Shown: positions 23,946 to 31,828 of the stretch, one piece after another
How the letters are laid out: each line of letters begins with the position of its first letter
How positions within the stretch are numbered: position 1 is the stretch's first letter
IMG/VR virus record: IMGVR_UViG_3300035703_000276
Location: 1 to 33,840 of that record
DNA length: 33,840 bases
From: a virus
Direction: 5' to 3' (one strand)
Made by a program: the position numbers and the translations under genes
Notes under the pieces: model-generated
Database searches by the model: none
What the model was told of the DNA's origin: nothing
What the model saw: only the letters and a program-made list of their open reading frames with translations

Positions 23946-25548
23946 CGGGAACGTTGGATTTGGACTTGGTCAGTTCAACAACATCGGATTCAACCATTCT
24001 ACCAGTGTTACCATCAAAGCTGACGGCTCCAGCTGGACCGGTCTTGCCATTGAATCGATTCTTCAGCACACGAATGTTGGAAGTACTATCGCCTGCTGAT
24101 AGGTTTCGCTCAAGAGCAATGACCATGTCAGAAAGTTGCACGATGCTATGTGATCCACGAAGGTGACCGAGGCTAACCTGTGCCCCGTCCTCGTGGCCCT
24201 TGTCGTTCTGTGGTCGCTTGAGGTGGCTGATCAGAATCATGCCAATGCCAGTCTCCTCCACAAAGGAACGGAGCTTGGTCATTGTCAGGTCAATCAGCTT
24301 TCTTTCATCATGCGACTCATTGCCACTCATCAAGATTGAGAGGTGATCGAGGATGATCCACCCAACCTCCTTGGCGAGTGCCATGAATCGACAGTCGGAA
24401 AGAATTGCATCAGGGTCCACAGAACCAAAACCATCTCGCAGATAAACCCTACCGGTACCGAGCGAGGCTTCGAATGCCGCCTTGAGATCATCTGTTGGAA
24501 GTTCATTGTTGAGGTGAAGTGGTCGGTTGGCCTTGACGGACATCAAGCGAAGAGCAGTCCGTTGCAGACTCTCCTCAAGGGCAATATAGCCCACACTTTG
24601 GTCCTGGTCAACCAACTTCTGAGCTACTTCTCCACAAAATGTGGATTTACCAACACCCGATCCGGCGGTAACGGTAACCAGCTCGCCTCTGCGAAGTCCT
24701 CCGGTGATGGAGTTGAGAGCAGAGAAAGGCCAGTCAGCGTCTCGACCATGAAGGGGACGAGTGGCCAGATCGAAAAGTTCACGCCCATCAATGACGGTCT
24801 TTGGTGAGTAGGGTTTCTTGTTCCACAGCGCCTGTCTGATTGCGTCGTTGTCCTTGGCAATCAACGCCTCGTTGGCATCCTTGTAGGGGCTGGTTCTGGC
24901 AATGAAGAGCCGATCGTGTGGAAAGAGACTCGCACAGTCTTGTGCTGCTTGGATTCCAGCGTCGTCATTGTCAAAGAGGAGGATGATCTCCTCAAACCCC
25001 AGAAGCCACTTCAGCTGATGCTGGAGGGCACGCTTGGCGCCTTGGGCTCCATTGGGAACGGAAACCACAGGCCAGCTGTTGCGTACCTGAAACACGCTCA
25101 GGCAGTCAAACTCGCCCTCCGTGATAACGATGGACTTGCCTTGACCCCATAATTGTTGTCCAAAGAGCGTGTGGTCTTCGTTCTTTCCTACCCACCGAAA
25201 ATCCTTCTCAACATCACGAGCTTTATACGCGATGAGTTGTCCAGATTGTGAGTAGTAGGGAAACTGAATAACCTTCGAATCCCGATCAAGGCGAACATTG
25301 AATTTGCGACAGGTTTCTTCAAGGATGTTTCTGGTCCGAAGGGGAACAACGTCCCCGGTTAGTTCCATGATACGACGATGCGGCTTGTGAACAGGGGTGA
25401 TGTCGGAGTCAGAGCCAGCGTCCCAGTGACCGCAGGAGAAGCAATACGAATGGCCATCAGTGTAGATACCATTTGCATCGCTACTCCCACAGACTGGACA
25501 GGGCTCATGCCTCACGAACTCTGATTCGGAGTCATGCTGTCGAACCAT
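23926..25548 (-). CDS. Primase-helicase, T7 gp4-like
   Basis: The 540-aa protein makes RNA primers and unwinds DNA at the fork. Its zinc site, C17/C20 and C36/C39, sits at the same residue numbers as in T7 gp4. The Toprim primase part shows E144 (ITEGEFD) and D193/D195 (FDNDDAG). The helicase shows Walker A AGSGVGKS (K301), an acidic E325-E326, Walker B D401 (IILDH), H442 (ISHLKRP) and R498 (VLKNRFNG) near the arginine finger. The C-terminus DDYTDF keeps the acidic tail and terminal Phe that contact DNA polymerase in T7. It is slightly shorter than T7 gp4A (566). The start overlaps the endonuclease gene by 37 nt, without a clear Shine-Dalgarno. Confidence 0.97.
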   Translation of the reverse strand: MVRQHDSESEFVRHEPCPVCGSSDANGIYTDGHSYCFSCGHWDAGSDSDITPVHKPHRRIMELTGDVVPLRTRNILEETCRKFNVRLDRDSKVIQFPYYSQSGQLIAYKARDVEKDFRWVGKNEDHTLFGQQLWGQGKSIVITEGEFDCLSVFQVRNSWPVVSVPNGAQGAKRALQHQLKWLLGFEEIILLFDNDDAGIQAAQDCASLFPHDRLFIARTSPYKDANEALIAKDNDAIRQALWNKKPYSPKTVIDGRELFDLATRPLHGRDADWPFSALNSITGGLRRGELVTVTAGSGVGKSTFCGEVAQKLVDQDQSVGYIALEESLQRTALRLMSVKANRPLHLNNELPTDDLKAAFEASLGTGRVYLRDGFGSVDPDAILSDCRFMALAKEVGWIILDHLSILMSGNESHDERKLIDLTMTKLRSFVEETGIGMILISHLKRPQNDKGHEDGAQVSLGHLRGSHSIVQLSDMVIALERNLSAGDSTSNIRVLKNRFNGKTGPAGAVSFDGNTGRMVESDVVELTKSKSNVPDDYTDF

Positions 25549-25892
25549 TCGAGGGGAATGTCATGAGAGGGTGCCCACAGAAAGCCATGCTTCTCCGCCC
25601 ACATAGCGTAGGTGGTCTTGCTGTCCTTCGTGAGCGTATTGTAAGGTGCTTGAAACACCAGACGGATGTCTCGCTCTGGGTGCTGCTTTTTGACGGCAAG
25701 CATCTTCCTTCGATCCTCAGGCTTGAAGTAGCCCTTGGCTTCCAGGATGACCCCATTGGGCAAGATAAAGTCTGGTGTGTATACAGCTGAAACGGTGTAG
25801 TTAAGACGCAGTGTCTCGTACTCAAACGGTTGTCCGTTGAGTTCAAACCACCGGGCCAGCTTTTCTTCAAGTCGGCTCCGGTACTTTCTCAT
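25512..25892 (-). CDS. Endonuclease I (Holliday junction resolvase), T7 gp3-like
   Basis: The 126-aa protein closely follows T7 endonuclease I: YRSRLEEKLARWFELNG, then YTPDFILPNGVILEAKG and RLVFQAPYNTLTK. The PD-(D/E)XK catalytic residues are E9, D41, E51 and K53, matching T7 E20, D55, E65 and K67. It cleaves branched DNA and helps break the host chromosome and resolve replication intermediates. It is shorter than T7 gp3 (149 aa) at both ends. Its ATG overlaps the stop of the SSB gene by one base (TGATG), and the primase-helicase starts inside it. Confidence 0.97.
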   Translation of the reverse strand: MRKYRSRLEEKLARWFELNGQPFEYETLRLNYTVSAVYTPDFILPNGVILEAKGYFKPEDRRKMLAVKKQHPERDIRLVFQAPYNTLTKDSKTTYAMWAEKHGFLWAPSHDIPLEWFDSMTPNQSS

Positions 25893-26470
25893 CAGAACGG
25901 AAGATCGTCGTCTTCGTAGTTAGCAGGGCCGGGACCGGGGTCTTCGGAGGGTTCAAAAGAAGGGCTATCAGCCTTGAATCCATCCGCTTTGCCAAAGAGA
26001 GCTGCCACTTCAGTTTCATCCAGCCCGCCGCTGTCAGAACCTCCAGAGCTAACCAACTTGAGAATTTGAGCCCCTCGTACCTTGAGGGAACAGCCAACCT
26101 TGGTGGCATAAACATAGGGACGAAGATCAATGATCAGTTTGACAACAGTACCTTTCCAGATCTGAGTGTCAAGATCAATGGGCACGCCATCTGTATCCAC
26201 CCAGGGGAACATGGGGGAAGAAGAATCTCCACCATAGGAGTACTTCACCAACCCCTCGTCGTCCCACTTAGGAAGCTCTTCGGTGTGGCGCTTGCCTGCC
26301 ATCCTGTTCTTGGCTACGGCAATGGCCTTGTCATAGGCTGCGTCAAACGTTGCGAGCTGGTCCTGGGGGATGCGGAAGCTGATCGAGCAGTTGTTGAACT
26401 TACCCGAGGGCTTGAGGGCGTTGATGTAGCCTTCCAGGGTGGTGGTGATGATGAAACGTCCTTCGGACAT
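25892..26470 (-). CDS. Single-stranded DNA-binding protein, T7 gp2.5-like
   Basis: With ATG at 26470 the product is 192 aa, beginning MSEGRFIITTTLEGYINALK. It has an OB-fold pattern of strands (VVKLIIDLRPYVYATKVGCS, then LKVRGAQILKLV) and an acidic C-terminal tail ending YEDDDLPF. The tail with a terminal Phe is the part of T7 gp2.5 that contacts DNA polymerase and helicase. The protein coats single-stranded DNA and promotes annealing. The frame is open to 26662 upstream, but that extension lies inside another gene and looks like shadow. The leader before the ATG is C/A-rich without a Shine-Dalgarno (26471-26507). Confidence 0.92.
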   Translation of the reverse strand: MSEGRFIITTTLEGYINALKPSGKFNNCSISFRIPQDQLATFDAAYDKAIAVAKNRMAGKRHTEELPKWDDEGLVKYSYGGDSSSPMFPWVDTDGVPIDLDTQIWKGTVVKLIIDLRPYVYATKVGCSLKVRGAQILKLVSSGGSDSGGLDETEVAALFGKADGFKADSPSFEPSEDPGPGPANYEDDDLPF

Positions 26471-26507
26471 AAGTAGGTAGCGGTGGTTTGTTGATGGATG
26501 TGGATGA

Positions 26508-26834
26508 TCAGTCTTCATCTTCCGTTGAAGGAAGACCAGCAAGCTCAATGCTGTCGATGATTTCCTCCAGATCCTCGGTGGCAAAGCCTTCGTTGACGAT
26601 GTCGTAGCCAACCTCATAGGCAGCCAGACAGCCGTCAACACTGAAGCCTTTCGATGCAGCAATCACAAAGGCGGCATCACCAAGAAACTCGCCAAGATAC
26701 TCAAAGAAGGTTTGACCAGGGCAAGACTTGTTCTCTTCGAACTCATCGTAGAGAAAAGAAACGACATGTGGATTGAATCCAGTCAGGTCGATTGCCAGAT
26801 CAATGATCTCTTGAGCCGGTGCGGGCGTGGTCAT
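26508..26834 (-). CDS. Acidic hypothetical protein between RNA polymerase and SSB
   Basis: The 108-aa protein starts MTTPAPAQEIIDLAIDLTGF and ends SIELAGLPSTEDED. It is strongly acidic and helical (FATEDLEEIIDSIE), with a conserved-looking middle FFEYLGEFLGDAAFVIAASK. No family recognised. ATG at 26834 lies 2 nt after the RNA polymerase stop; an upstream TTG at 26843 would overlap it. Small acidic proteins in this place may regulate host or phage polymerase, as T7 gp2 does, but nothing in the sequence shows that here. Confidence 0.8.
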   Translation of the reverse strand: MTTPAPAQEIIDLAIDLTGFNPHVVSFLYDEFEENKSCPGQTFFEYLGEFLGDAAFVIAASKGFSVDGCLAAYEVGYDIVNEGFATEDLEEIIDSIELAGLPSTEDED

Positions 26835-26836
26835 GT

Positions 26837-29185
26837 TTAACAAAAGAAGTAAGCAGAGGATTGAACATCATTGATGTCCAACGTGTTTTGCATCACGGAC
26901 TCATCAAACTCTACCCCAAGAGATTCCGACCACTGTTTAAGGATCGGCTGGGAATAGATCTCAACGAACTTGTCCCGTATTGCAAAGGCCATCTCGTCCA
27001 TGTCGCAGGACCTGCCAAGCACACAATCATGAATGACGGTGAATGGCTTGGTCCACTCAGCAAAGACCAGATGAAGTAGAGCAGCATCCAAGCTATGAAT
27101 CAGGTTCGGGCTGGCAGCAGTCTTGGATCGATTAAGATCCACCTGTCTGTCTTCCCATTCCTTGTTGAGCCAGGTCTGCATCCGTTGACCAAGAAGCTTT
27201 GTTTGAACAGGCTTGAGTTCAATCTTTCGATATTCCTGGATGACGTGAAATCCAGAAGGGGTGGTCCACTCAATGGTGGCATTGCCCTCCTTGATCTTCT
27301 GTCCAGCAACCCGTTGAATGAACGTCATGGACGCACACGGACCAGCAAAGACCTGCCTCACTGCGTACCGATAGACGGCCTTGACGATTGCCTGTAGCTC
27401 TCCCTTCTCCAGCTCCACCCCCTTGAGTTCCTGCCTGATGTAGTCCCGTGCGCTGCCCTCAGTGACCCCATAGGGTGTGGTCATGACGGTGCGTTTGGTC
27501 ACCTTGCGGTTCATCAGGTGGTGGAGATGCTTTGGAAGCACATCCTTGGCCTTCTCAGCAACGATGGCGTACCCGTCAGATGGCTTATCAGTGGGAACCA
27601 CGTTGACCATCTGAGCAGCAGTCTTATCAAGCGCAAGAGCCGATAGATGTTGAAGACCAGAGCAGGTGGCATCAACGGACACAGGAAGACCAGAGGTTTT
27701 CTTTTCCTTTGTGATGACACATTGATGATACTCAATGGCAGCAGCCAAGAAGCACCAGGGCTCCTCAAACTTTGACCACTCAGGAATTGTTCCCTCTGGA
27801 TCCTCAGCAATCCTGCTGATCAACTCATGGTTAGACCGAGTCCATTGGATTCGATCCTCCATCGTTGCTTTGTCCAGTCCATAGGTAGTAGCAACCTGAA
27901 AGGCTAACCACCACTCATTAACAGGACCCTCCTCGTTGAAGTAGATGAGGCTCTTGTCGAAGTCAGTTCCCTGGGGGCTGAGGCTTGTGGGAATTGGATA
28001 GCAACGGCCCCGAAAGTCGAATGACCAGGGAATCCAGAAGACATCGTCCTTGTACTTGTTCGCCACAAAGACTGCCTCTGTGGTTCTGTAGTTCTTCTGC
28101 GCCAGTCCTGCGTTCCTATCTTCGATCTCTGTTCGAGTCCGTCGATAGTACAGCTTCTCCTCTTCGGAGGCTGATTCCCAGGGGTCTGGCTTTGGCGGTG
28201 GAGGCGATGGCTCCTCAGCTCGGAACTTACCCACAGTGATGCGGCGTTCCATACAGAAGTTGGCTACGTCAAGGACGCGGCTGTTGATCCGGTAAGGGAC
28301 CTTCTGGAGACGGTTCAGCATGGCTAGTGCCCTGCTTCCGTATAGAAGCAAGTGCCTTTTCTTGAAATGGGTCCCTCGGACCAGGGTCGTGAGGCGTCTC
28401 AGCTCGTTGGTGAGGTACCCACCAGAGCTGGCGTTGTTGTCCCCGGCCCAGTCGTTTGGCTCACACAGCATGGGCCACATACATGCCGCGAAGGCCTCAG
28501 CCTGCTCCATGAGCGCCTCCTTGGCCTTGAGGAACTCTGGCTGATACACCAGGATGTTCTGGGTCTTCTGGGCGGACGTGCGCTGGCAGCTGATGCCGAG
28601 CCAGCCGGTGGCCTCACAGAGTCGATCAAGCAGCCATCCACCAACAAGCACCTTGACGGCCGTTGGCCAGCGTGGAGCCTGGATGCTGTGCTTGCGCATC
28701 ACGGCCCGATAGCGTTGGACCCGATACGAATAGCCCTTGTTGTGGTGGAGGTGCTTCTTTGCCTGCTCGAAGAGGTCCTTGTGCTTGGCGTGGAAGTCAT
28801 CCAGAAGAATCTGGTCATAGACCAAGGTTCCAATGCGATAAGTAACCGCAGCGTAGGTTGGTTTGTCTACCTTGCGATTGCCAAGCACATCAAGCACAGC
28901 CTTTGCCGTGATCAGAGCAAGGACACACGGATCGCAGTCCTTGATCACCATGGCTGCTGCTGCCTTGTCGGAGGCCCAACCACGGGTGATGTGGCTGAGC
29001 TTTGCCTCGATGCTCTCTGTGATCTTTTGGAGGCCGCTGTTGATGAACGCAGAGCCATAGACCGTGGAGCTGGCATAGGACCGCTCTTCAGCCACTCGTG
29101 TGCGTTCCCGAAGCCGCTTGATGGCTTCCCTGCGTGCCTCCAGTTCTCGATGAAACTGACGATCGAGTTGTTGTGGGGTAGCCAT
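26837..29185 (-). CDS. Single-subunit DNA-dependent RNA polymerase, T7 gp1-like
   Basis: All key residues of the T7 family are visible in this 782-aa protein. Motif A has D505 (VDATCSGLQH; T7 D537). Motif B has R560, K564 and Y572 (RKVTKRTVMTTPYG; T7 R627, K631, Y639). Motif C has H719-D720 (VIHDCV; T7 H811-D812). The C-terminus YFFC recalls the FAFA end of T7 polymerase that sits near the active site. It is about 100 residues shorter than the T7 enzyme, mostly in the N-terminal domain. It should transcribe the replication and structural genes from phage promoters I could not identify. It follows the preceding gene by 3 nt, and the last codons of that gene form a C/A-rich leader. Confidence 0.97.
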   Translation of the reverse strand: MATPQQLDRQFHRELEARREAIKRLRERTRVAEERSYASSTVYGSAFINSGLQKITESIEAKLSHITRGWASDKAAAAMVIKDCDPCVLALITAKAVLDVLGNRKVDKPTYAAVTYRIGTLVYDQILLDDFHAKHKDLFEQAKKHLHHNKGYSYRVQRYRAVMRKHSIQAPRWPTAVKVLVGGWLLDRLCEATGWLGISCQRTSAQKTQNILVYQPEFLKAKEALMEQAEAFAACMWPMLCEPNDWAGDNNASSGGYLTNELRRLTTLVRGTHFKKRHLLLYGSRALAMLNRLQKVPYRINSRVLDVANFCMERRITVGKFRAEEPSPPPPKPDPWESASEEEKLYYRRTRTEIEDRNAGLAQKNYRTTEAVFVANKYKDDVFWIPWSFDFRGRCYPIPTSLSPQGTDFDKSLIYFNEEGPVNEWWLAFQVATTYGLDKATMEDRIQWTRSNHELISRIAEDPEGTIPEWSKFEEPWCFLAAAIEYHQCVITKEKKTSGLPVSVDATCSGLQHLSALALDKTAAQMVNVVPTDKPSDGYAIVAEKAKDVLPKHLHHLMNRKVTKRTVMTTPYGVTEGSARDYIRQELKGVELEKGELQAIVKAVYRYAVRQVFAGPCASMTFIQRVAGQKIKEGNATIEWTTPSGFHVIQEYRKIELKPVQTKLLGQRMQTWLNKEWEDRQVDLNRSKTAASPNLIHSLDAALLHLVFAEWTKPFTVIHDCVLGRSCDMDEMAFAIRDKFVEIYSQPILKQWSESLGVEFDESVMQNTLDINDVQSSAYFFC

Positions 29186-29188
29186 GTA

Positions 29189-29509
29189 TCAGTTGTGGTT
29201 GTGTGTCTCCAAGATCAGTTGCCTCATCCGTCTGGTAATCAGGATGTGGGAAAGGTTCTTGATCAGCTCCTGTGTTGTGTTGATCTCCTCCTCAGCTCCT
29301 TCAATACCAAGTTGGGCGTGAAGAAGTCGTTCCGGATGAACATCCGGCAGCTCTTCCATGTTGCCATCATCGTCTACGTCATGGGTAGAAAGAATGTCGG
29401 AGTGCAGATTGAGTTTAGCACCAATGTCAATCAGTTGATCCAAAGCCAGGTGCATCAAGCTGTGAATTGTTTCTTCATACAGCTGTTGATTGGGGACTGA
29501 GTAGGCCAT
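29189..29509 (-). CDS. Early hypothetical protein directly upstream of RNA polymerase
   Basis: The 106-aa protein begins MAYSVPNQQLYEETIHSLMH and ends RRMRQLILETHNHN. It is helical, with His- and Leu-rich stretches (HLALDQLIDIGAKLNLHS), an acidic loop (THDVDDDGNMEE) and a basic C-terminal helix. I recognise no family. It overlaps the previous gene by 35 nt and ends 3 nt before the RNA polymerase ATG, so the two are likely co-translated. Its last codons (ACA CAC AAC CAC AAC) double as the C/A-rich RNA polymerase leader. Confidence 0.75.
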   Translation of the reverse strand: MAYSVPNQQLYEETIHSLMHLALDQLIDIGAKLNLHSDILSTHDVDDDGNMEELPDVHPERLLHAQLGIEGAEEEINTTQELIKNLSHILITRRMRQLILETHNHN

Positions 29510-29726
29510 TTATTTGCGGGTGTCGTGATGCTCTATTGAACGCTTGATAGGCCAGCATAATAGCCAGCCCCTTCTTATTCAGATAGCTGTATTGATGGAT
29601 GTTGTTTCGCTTTGCCAGCTGCCGCAGCTGCCTCCACGTCAAGACATCCTTGAGGTGATCGGCTAACTCCTCCGGGTTGGGGAGGTGTTGGCGGCTTGTG
29701 AGTCGCAGAGCGGATTGGAAGTCCAT
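29475..29726 (-). CDS. Small early protein with SAP/Rho-N-like helical motif
   Basis: Residues about 27-60 of this 83-aa protein (LTWRQLRQLAKRNNIHQYSY, then LNKKGLAIMLAYQ) follow the helix-extended loop-helix pattern L-x-x-L-R-x-L-A-K-x-x-x-I-x-x-Y-S-x-L-x-K-x-x-L of SAP, HeH and Rho-N domains, which bind nucleic acid. The start is the only Met; it overlaps the upstream gene by 64 nt and has no Shine-Dalgarno. The rest is polar and probably disordered. A role in binding host or phage DNA or RNA early in infection is plausible, but the domain call rests on pattern recall. Confidence 0.65.
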   Translation of the reverse strand: MDFQSALRLTSRQHLPNPEELADHLKDVLTWRQLRQLAKRNNIHQYSYLNKKGLAIMLAYQAFNRASRHPQINGLLSPQSTAV

Positions 29727-29872
29727 TCGGGTTCGAGGAAGATGTTCACAGTCAGAATATTCTGTTGTGGATTTAACTCCGTTATCGAAAGGATTGCGTG
29801 TGCCTTATTGTGAGCAAGGACACAACCCTTTGTTCCGTCTGGATAGTGGTAGGACCATGCTCGGAGGGTCAT
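29663..29872 (-). CDS. Early hypothetical protein
   Basis: The 69-aa frame starts MTLRAWSYHYPDGTKGCVLA. The first 45 residues look like a small beta-rich domain (AHAILSITELNPQQNILTVN) and the last 20 are polar (SQAANTSPTRRS). The C-terminal third overlaps the next gene in another frame. No family recognised. It is 22 nt after the preceding gene and has no clear Shine-Dalgarno, like most early genes here. The Arg-rich end in the overlap could be the less constrained part. Confidence 0.6.
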   Translation of the reverse strand: MTLRAWSYHYPDGTKGCVLAHNKAHAILSITELNPQQNILTVNIFLEPEWTSNPLCDSQAANTSPTRRS

Positions 29873-29894
29873 TGGCTGTTTTTAGGGAAGGTGA

Positions 29895-30107
29895 CTACTG
29901 TGGATTGGCGTAGTTGTTTAGCTCCTCAGCTAGTTTGCGCAAGTGGTCCCTGCACTCAAAGCCGTGCCAATCGCGGTAAAGCAACTCAGAAGCGGCGTTA
30001 AGAATGTGAGCAGCAAATTCAGCATTAAAAGATTTACCACCTTCGCCAAATAAATCTGCGGTAATAAAAACTCTTTGTGCCTCTGGAGAAAGCTGTTGAT
30101 GTGTCAT
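29895..30107 (-). CDS. Early hypothetical protein of cyanobacterial-phage type
   Basis: The 70-aa protein starts MTHQQLSPEAQRVFITADLF and ends LRKLAEELNNYANPQ. The opening LSPEAQ and a helix near the end are of a kind I associate with small proteins in Synechococcus phages, but no function is known to me. It is probably all alpha-helical. The leader CCATTCCCACTAAACAACC before the ATG is C/A-rich without a Shine-Dalgarno. Confidence 0.7.
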   Translation of the reverse strand: MTHQQLSPEAQRVFITADLFGEGGKSFNAEFAAHILNAASELLYRDWHGFECRDHLRKLAEELNNYANPQ

Positions 30108-30126
30108 GGTTGTTTAGTGGGAATGG

Positions 30127-30453
30127 CTAGGAGAACTGGCGGCGGTAGTCTGCAATCCATTCTTCGCCCATCAGTTTCACAAGATCTGCATGGGTAAGAT
30201 TGCGGATCTGTTCAAGGCAAGCTTTCAAGCGGCGCTCGTTTTCCTCTGACGCAATTTCTTCGGGCTGGTGGGTGTTCTGCCTTAGAAACTCCACCATCAA
30301 GCGGTGGGCTTCACCAGCGTCAGCAATGAACTGACCCCGGTAGTGGAAGCCTTCTTTGTCGAGGCGGATGACTTCTTCCGTTGGCGGAGAACATAACTTA
30401 ATGCAGTGGGCGGGCTCTAGTTTCACGAAATTGGTGGGGAAATCGTCAGTCAT
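30127..30453 (-). CDS. Early hypothetical protein, 108 aa
   Basis: Starting at ATG 30453 the protein reads MTDDFPTNFVKLEPAHCIKL and later VIRLDKEGFHYRGQFIADAG, then a helical C-terminal part (RRLKACLEQIRNLTHADLVK). GGAG lies 7 nt before this ATG, and it overlaps the upstream stop by 8 nt. Both favour it over the longer frame to 30486. The middle part, a strand pair followed by a helix (EAHRLMVEFLRQ), resembles short beta-alpha proteins of cyanophages. Function unknown. Confidence 0.75.
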   Translation of the reverse strand: MTDDFPTNFVKLEPAHCIKLCSPPTEEVIRLDKEGFHYRGQFIADAGEAHRLMVEFLRQNTHQPEEIASEENERRLKACLEQIRNLTHADLVKLMGEEWIADYRRQFS

Positions 30454-30790
30454 CGAGTTGCTCCAGGGCGCGGCGGATGGTGTCAAGTGAGTTCAAGGTT
30501 TCTTGACTGAACTCTGTCGTGTCCCAAAGCATGTCCACTTTTTCAAGCTCGGCAAGCGCCTGCTCCTTCAAGCTTGGCGGCTCGGGGCGGCGGGCGGCGC
30601 GGAGTTGCCGAGATTCACCGGACCAGCCTTCTCGATTAAGCCACTCACAGCACGTTTCCAGCTCCTGGTCGGCGCCCCATTGGGCGGCCTCGTTGGCGAT
30701 GCGGAACCACAGCGCTTCGGGGTCTGTGTCGCCTTGAAACCGCGACCAGTGGCGCACCAGCTCCGGCGGTGGGGTGATGGGATGTGTCAC
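30446..30790 (-). CDS. Early protein of the ITPPPELV type, common in Synechococcus phages
   Basis: The start is the GTG at 30790, which overlaps the preceding stop (GTGA) and has GGAGG 9 nt upstream. This gives a 114-aa product MTHPITPPPELVRHW that goes on with ALWFRIANEAAQWGADQELE and QLRAARRPEPPSLKEQALAE. This wording, including the opening, QWGADQELE.CCEWL and LRAARRPEPPSL, recurs from memory in small proteins of Synechococcus cyanophages and is a good host marker. It is helical, with Trp-rich faces; function is not known to me. GC content here is higher than in the genes to its right, so it may have been acquired separately. Confidence 0.82.
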   Translation of the reverse strand: MTHPITPPPELVRHWSRFQGDTDPEALWFRIANEAAQWGADQELETCCEWLNREGWSGESRQLRAARRPEPPSLKEQALAELEKVDMLWDTTEFSQETLNSLDTIRRALEQLDD

Positions 30791-31026
30791 TTTGTCAACC
30801 TCCAACAATAAGAAAGGTGTGCTCGTTGAATGTCCTCCTTGATGGCAATCAAGTGCTTCTGACCAGTCATTGCTGCTGCTCGGAAGATCTCTACCACCAT
30901 CATTCTTTCAGTCGGTGTGAGGCTATCGCTGCCCCGTCTCTTGATCTTTTCAATGATGCGACCAATCTCGGGTGGGTGATTGTTTCTATCGGGTCTCTCC
31001 TTTGTTGCGGGCATGTTGTTAATCAT
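30787..31026 (-). CDS. Small early hypothetical protein
   Basis: With ATG at 31026 (8-nt overlap with the preceding stop) the product has 79 aa: MINNMPATKERPDRNNHPPE, a basic helix (IGRIIEKIKRRGSDSLTPTE), then RMMVVEIFRAAAMTGQ. A second ATG at 31014 would remove four residues. The composition, strongly basic in the centre and helical, could suit nucleic-acid binding, but no family is recognised. It ends with GTGA overlap to the next gene. Confidence 0.7.
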   Translation of the reverse strand: MINNMPATKERPDRNNHPPEIGRIIEKIKRRGSDSLTPTERMMVVEIFRAAAMTGQKHLIAIKEDIQRAHLSYCWRLTK

Positions 31027-31360
31027 GAAGAACAAGGCTAGGAAAGCTGGACAGTGAGTTGATAAAGACTGCCTCTTGATCGAACTGTTCGCAGTACTCC
31101 TTGGCTATTTTGTGAACATCAATAGCATCAAAGTACTGCTCACTCGTAACCGTCACGATACTAACATCCTCAGGATCACCATTCCAATAACCAACACCTT
31201 GACTAATCGAAAATGATTTGAATCGGGGAACAATGTTCTGCTTGACAAACTTGTTGAAGAGCTTGTCGGTGACTCGTCTTGTTTCTTCATGACCAAGCTG
31301 TGGTGTGGGTACATTCCTACCAAGGTAGATCTGATAGGTTGTTGCGGTTGATGGGACCAT
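31019..31360 (-). CDS. Early protein, possibly DUF3574-like
   Basis: The 113-aa protein has the layout YQIYLGRNVPTP, then VTDKLFNKFVKQNIVPRFKS, FSISQGVGYWNGDPEDVSIV, and EYCEQFDQEAVFINS. This recalls DUF3574-like proteins (a FxGR strand, a helix, GxWxG with E, and YxxxFxQEAV near the end). The match is from memory and is tentative. ATG at 31360 is chosen over GTG at 31363. The 48-nt gap upstream (31361-31408) holds the palindromic TTGTTTATAACAA just before the ATG; no convincing promoter was found in it. Confidence 0.7.
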   Translation of the reverse strand: MVPSTATTYQIYLGRNVPTPQLGHEETRRVTDKLFNKFVKQNIVPRFKSFSISQGVGYWNGDPEDVSIVTVTSEQYFDAIDVHKIAKEYCEQFDQEAVFINSLSSFPSLVLHD

Positions 31361-31408
31361 CACTTGTTATAAACAAATGGAAGATAGTAAGGGCGATCGG
31401 CTCTGTTT

Positions 31409-31819
31409 CTAATTTTTGGTCGGATGACTGATGGCGATAAGTCTCTTGAGTCCTTTGATATAGGCTTTGGAGTAGCCGACTTTGTAGGAAGCGGTGAGCG
31501 AGTCATCGTTGAGGCAGTCAAGAGTCTTGTTACAATAATCCATCATCATACGCTTAAGCCATGAGTCAGCATCCTCATCGACATGATTCTGCGATGGCCA
31601 CACATAAGCGGCTGCGTCAACATCTGGATAGACAGTAGCAGGTGAGATGTTCATCTGTGGTGGAAAGGCTTGGGCGTTGGTGCGTCCCTTGCCTTTCTTA
31701 AACCTAAGATAGATCGGATGGTCTGAGCTGTCAACACCAAATCCCATCAGTAAAACTAATTGATGTGGCAGAGTCTCAGCGACGAGGCTTGTGAATAATG
31801 GTACGGGTGTACTACTCAT
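31409..31819 (-). CDS. Early hypothetical protein after the early terminator
   Basis: From ATG 31819 the product is 136 aa: MSSTPVPLFTSLVAETLPHQ, then VDSSDHPIYLRFKKGKGRTN and a helical end (ASYKVGYSKAYIKGLKRLIA). No family recognised. The frame is also open to an ATG at 31897 that abuts the preceding stop. That longer version would translate straight through the terminator hairpin and reads as unlikely protein (HHHRRYRPGFLNRAPAFF). I prefer 31819, though it has no Shine-Dalgarno. If the longer start is used, translation could melt the hairpin and control read-through. Confidence 0.72.
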   Translation of the reverse strand: MSSTPVPLFTSLVAETLPHQLVLLMGFGVDSSDHPIYLRFKKGKGRTNAQAFPPQMNISPATVYPDVDAAAYVWPSQNHVDEDADSWLKRMMMDYCNKTLDCLNDDSLTASYKVGYSKAYIKGLKRLIAISHPTKN

Positions 31820-31828
31820 TGGACAAAT

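Noticed and set aside
25570-25590. A Syn5-type phage promoter, since GGGCACCC on the minus strand resembles part of the Syn5 motif
   Set aside because: It lies inside conserved coding sequence (Trp-Ala-Pro-Ser of endonuclease I), no second copy was seen before late genes, and the flanks do not match.
26471-26662. 64-residue N-terminal extension of the SSB
   Set aside because: It runs antisense-free but out of frame through the preceding gene, has random composition, and the conserved gp2.5-like start MSEGRF lies at 26470.
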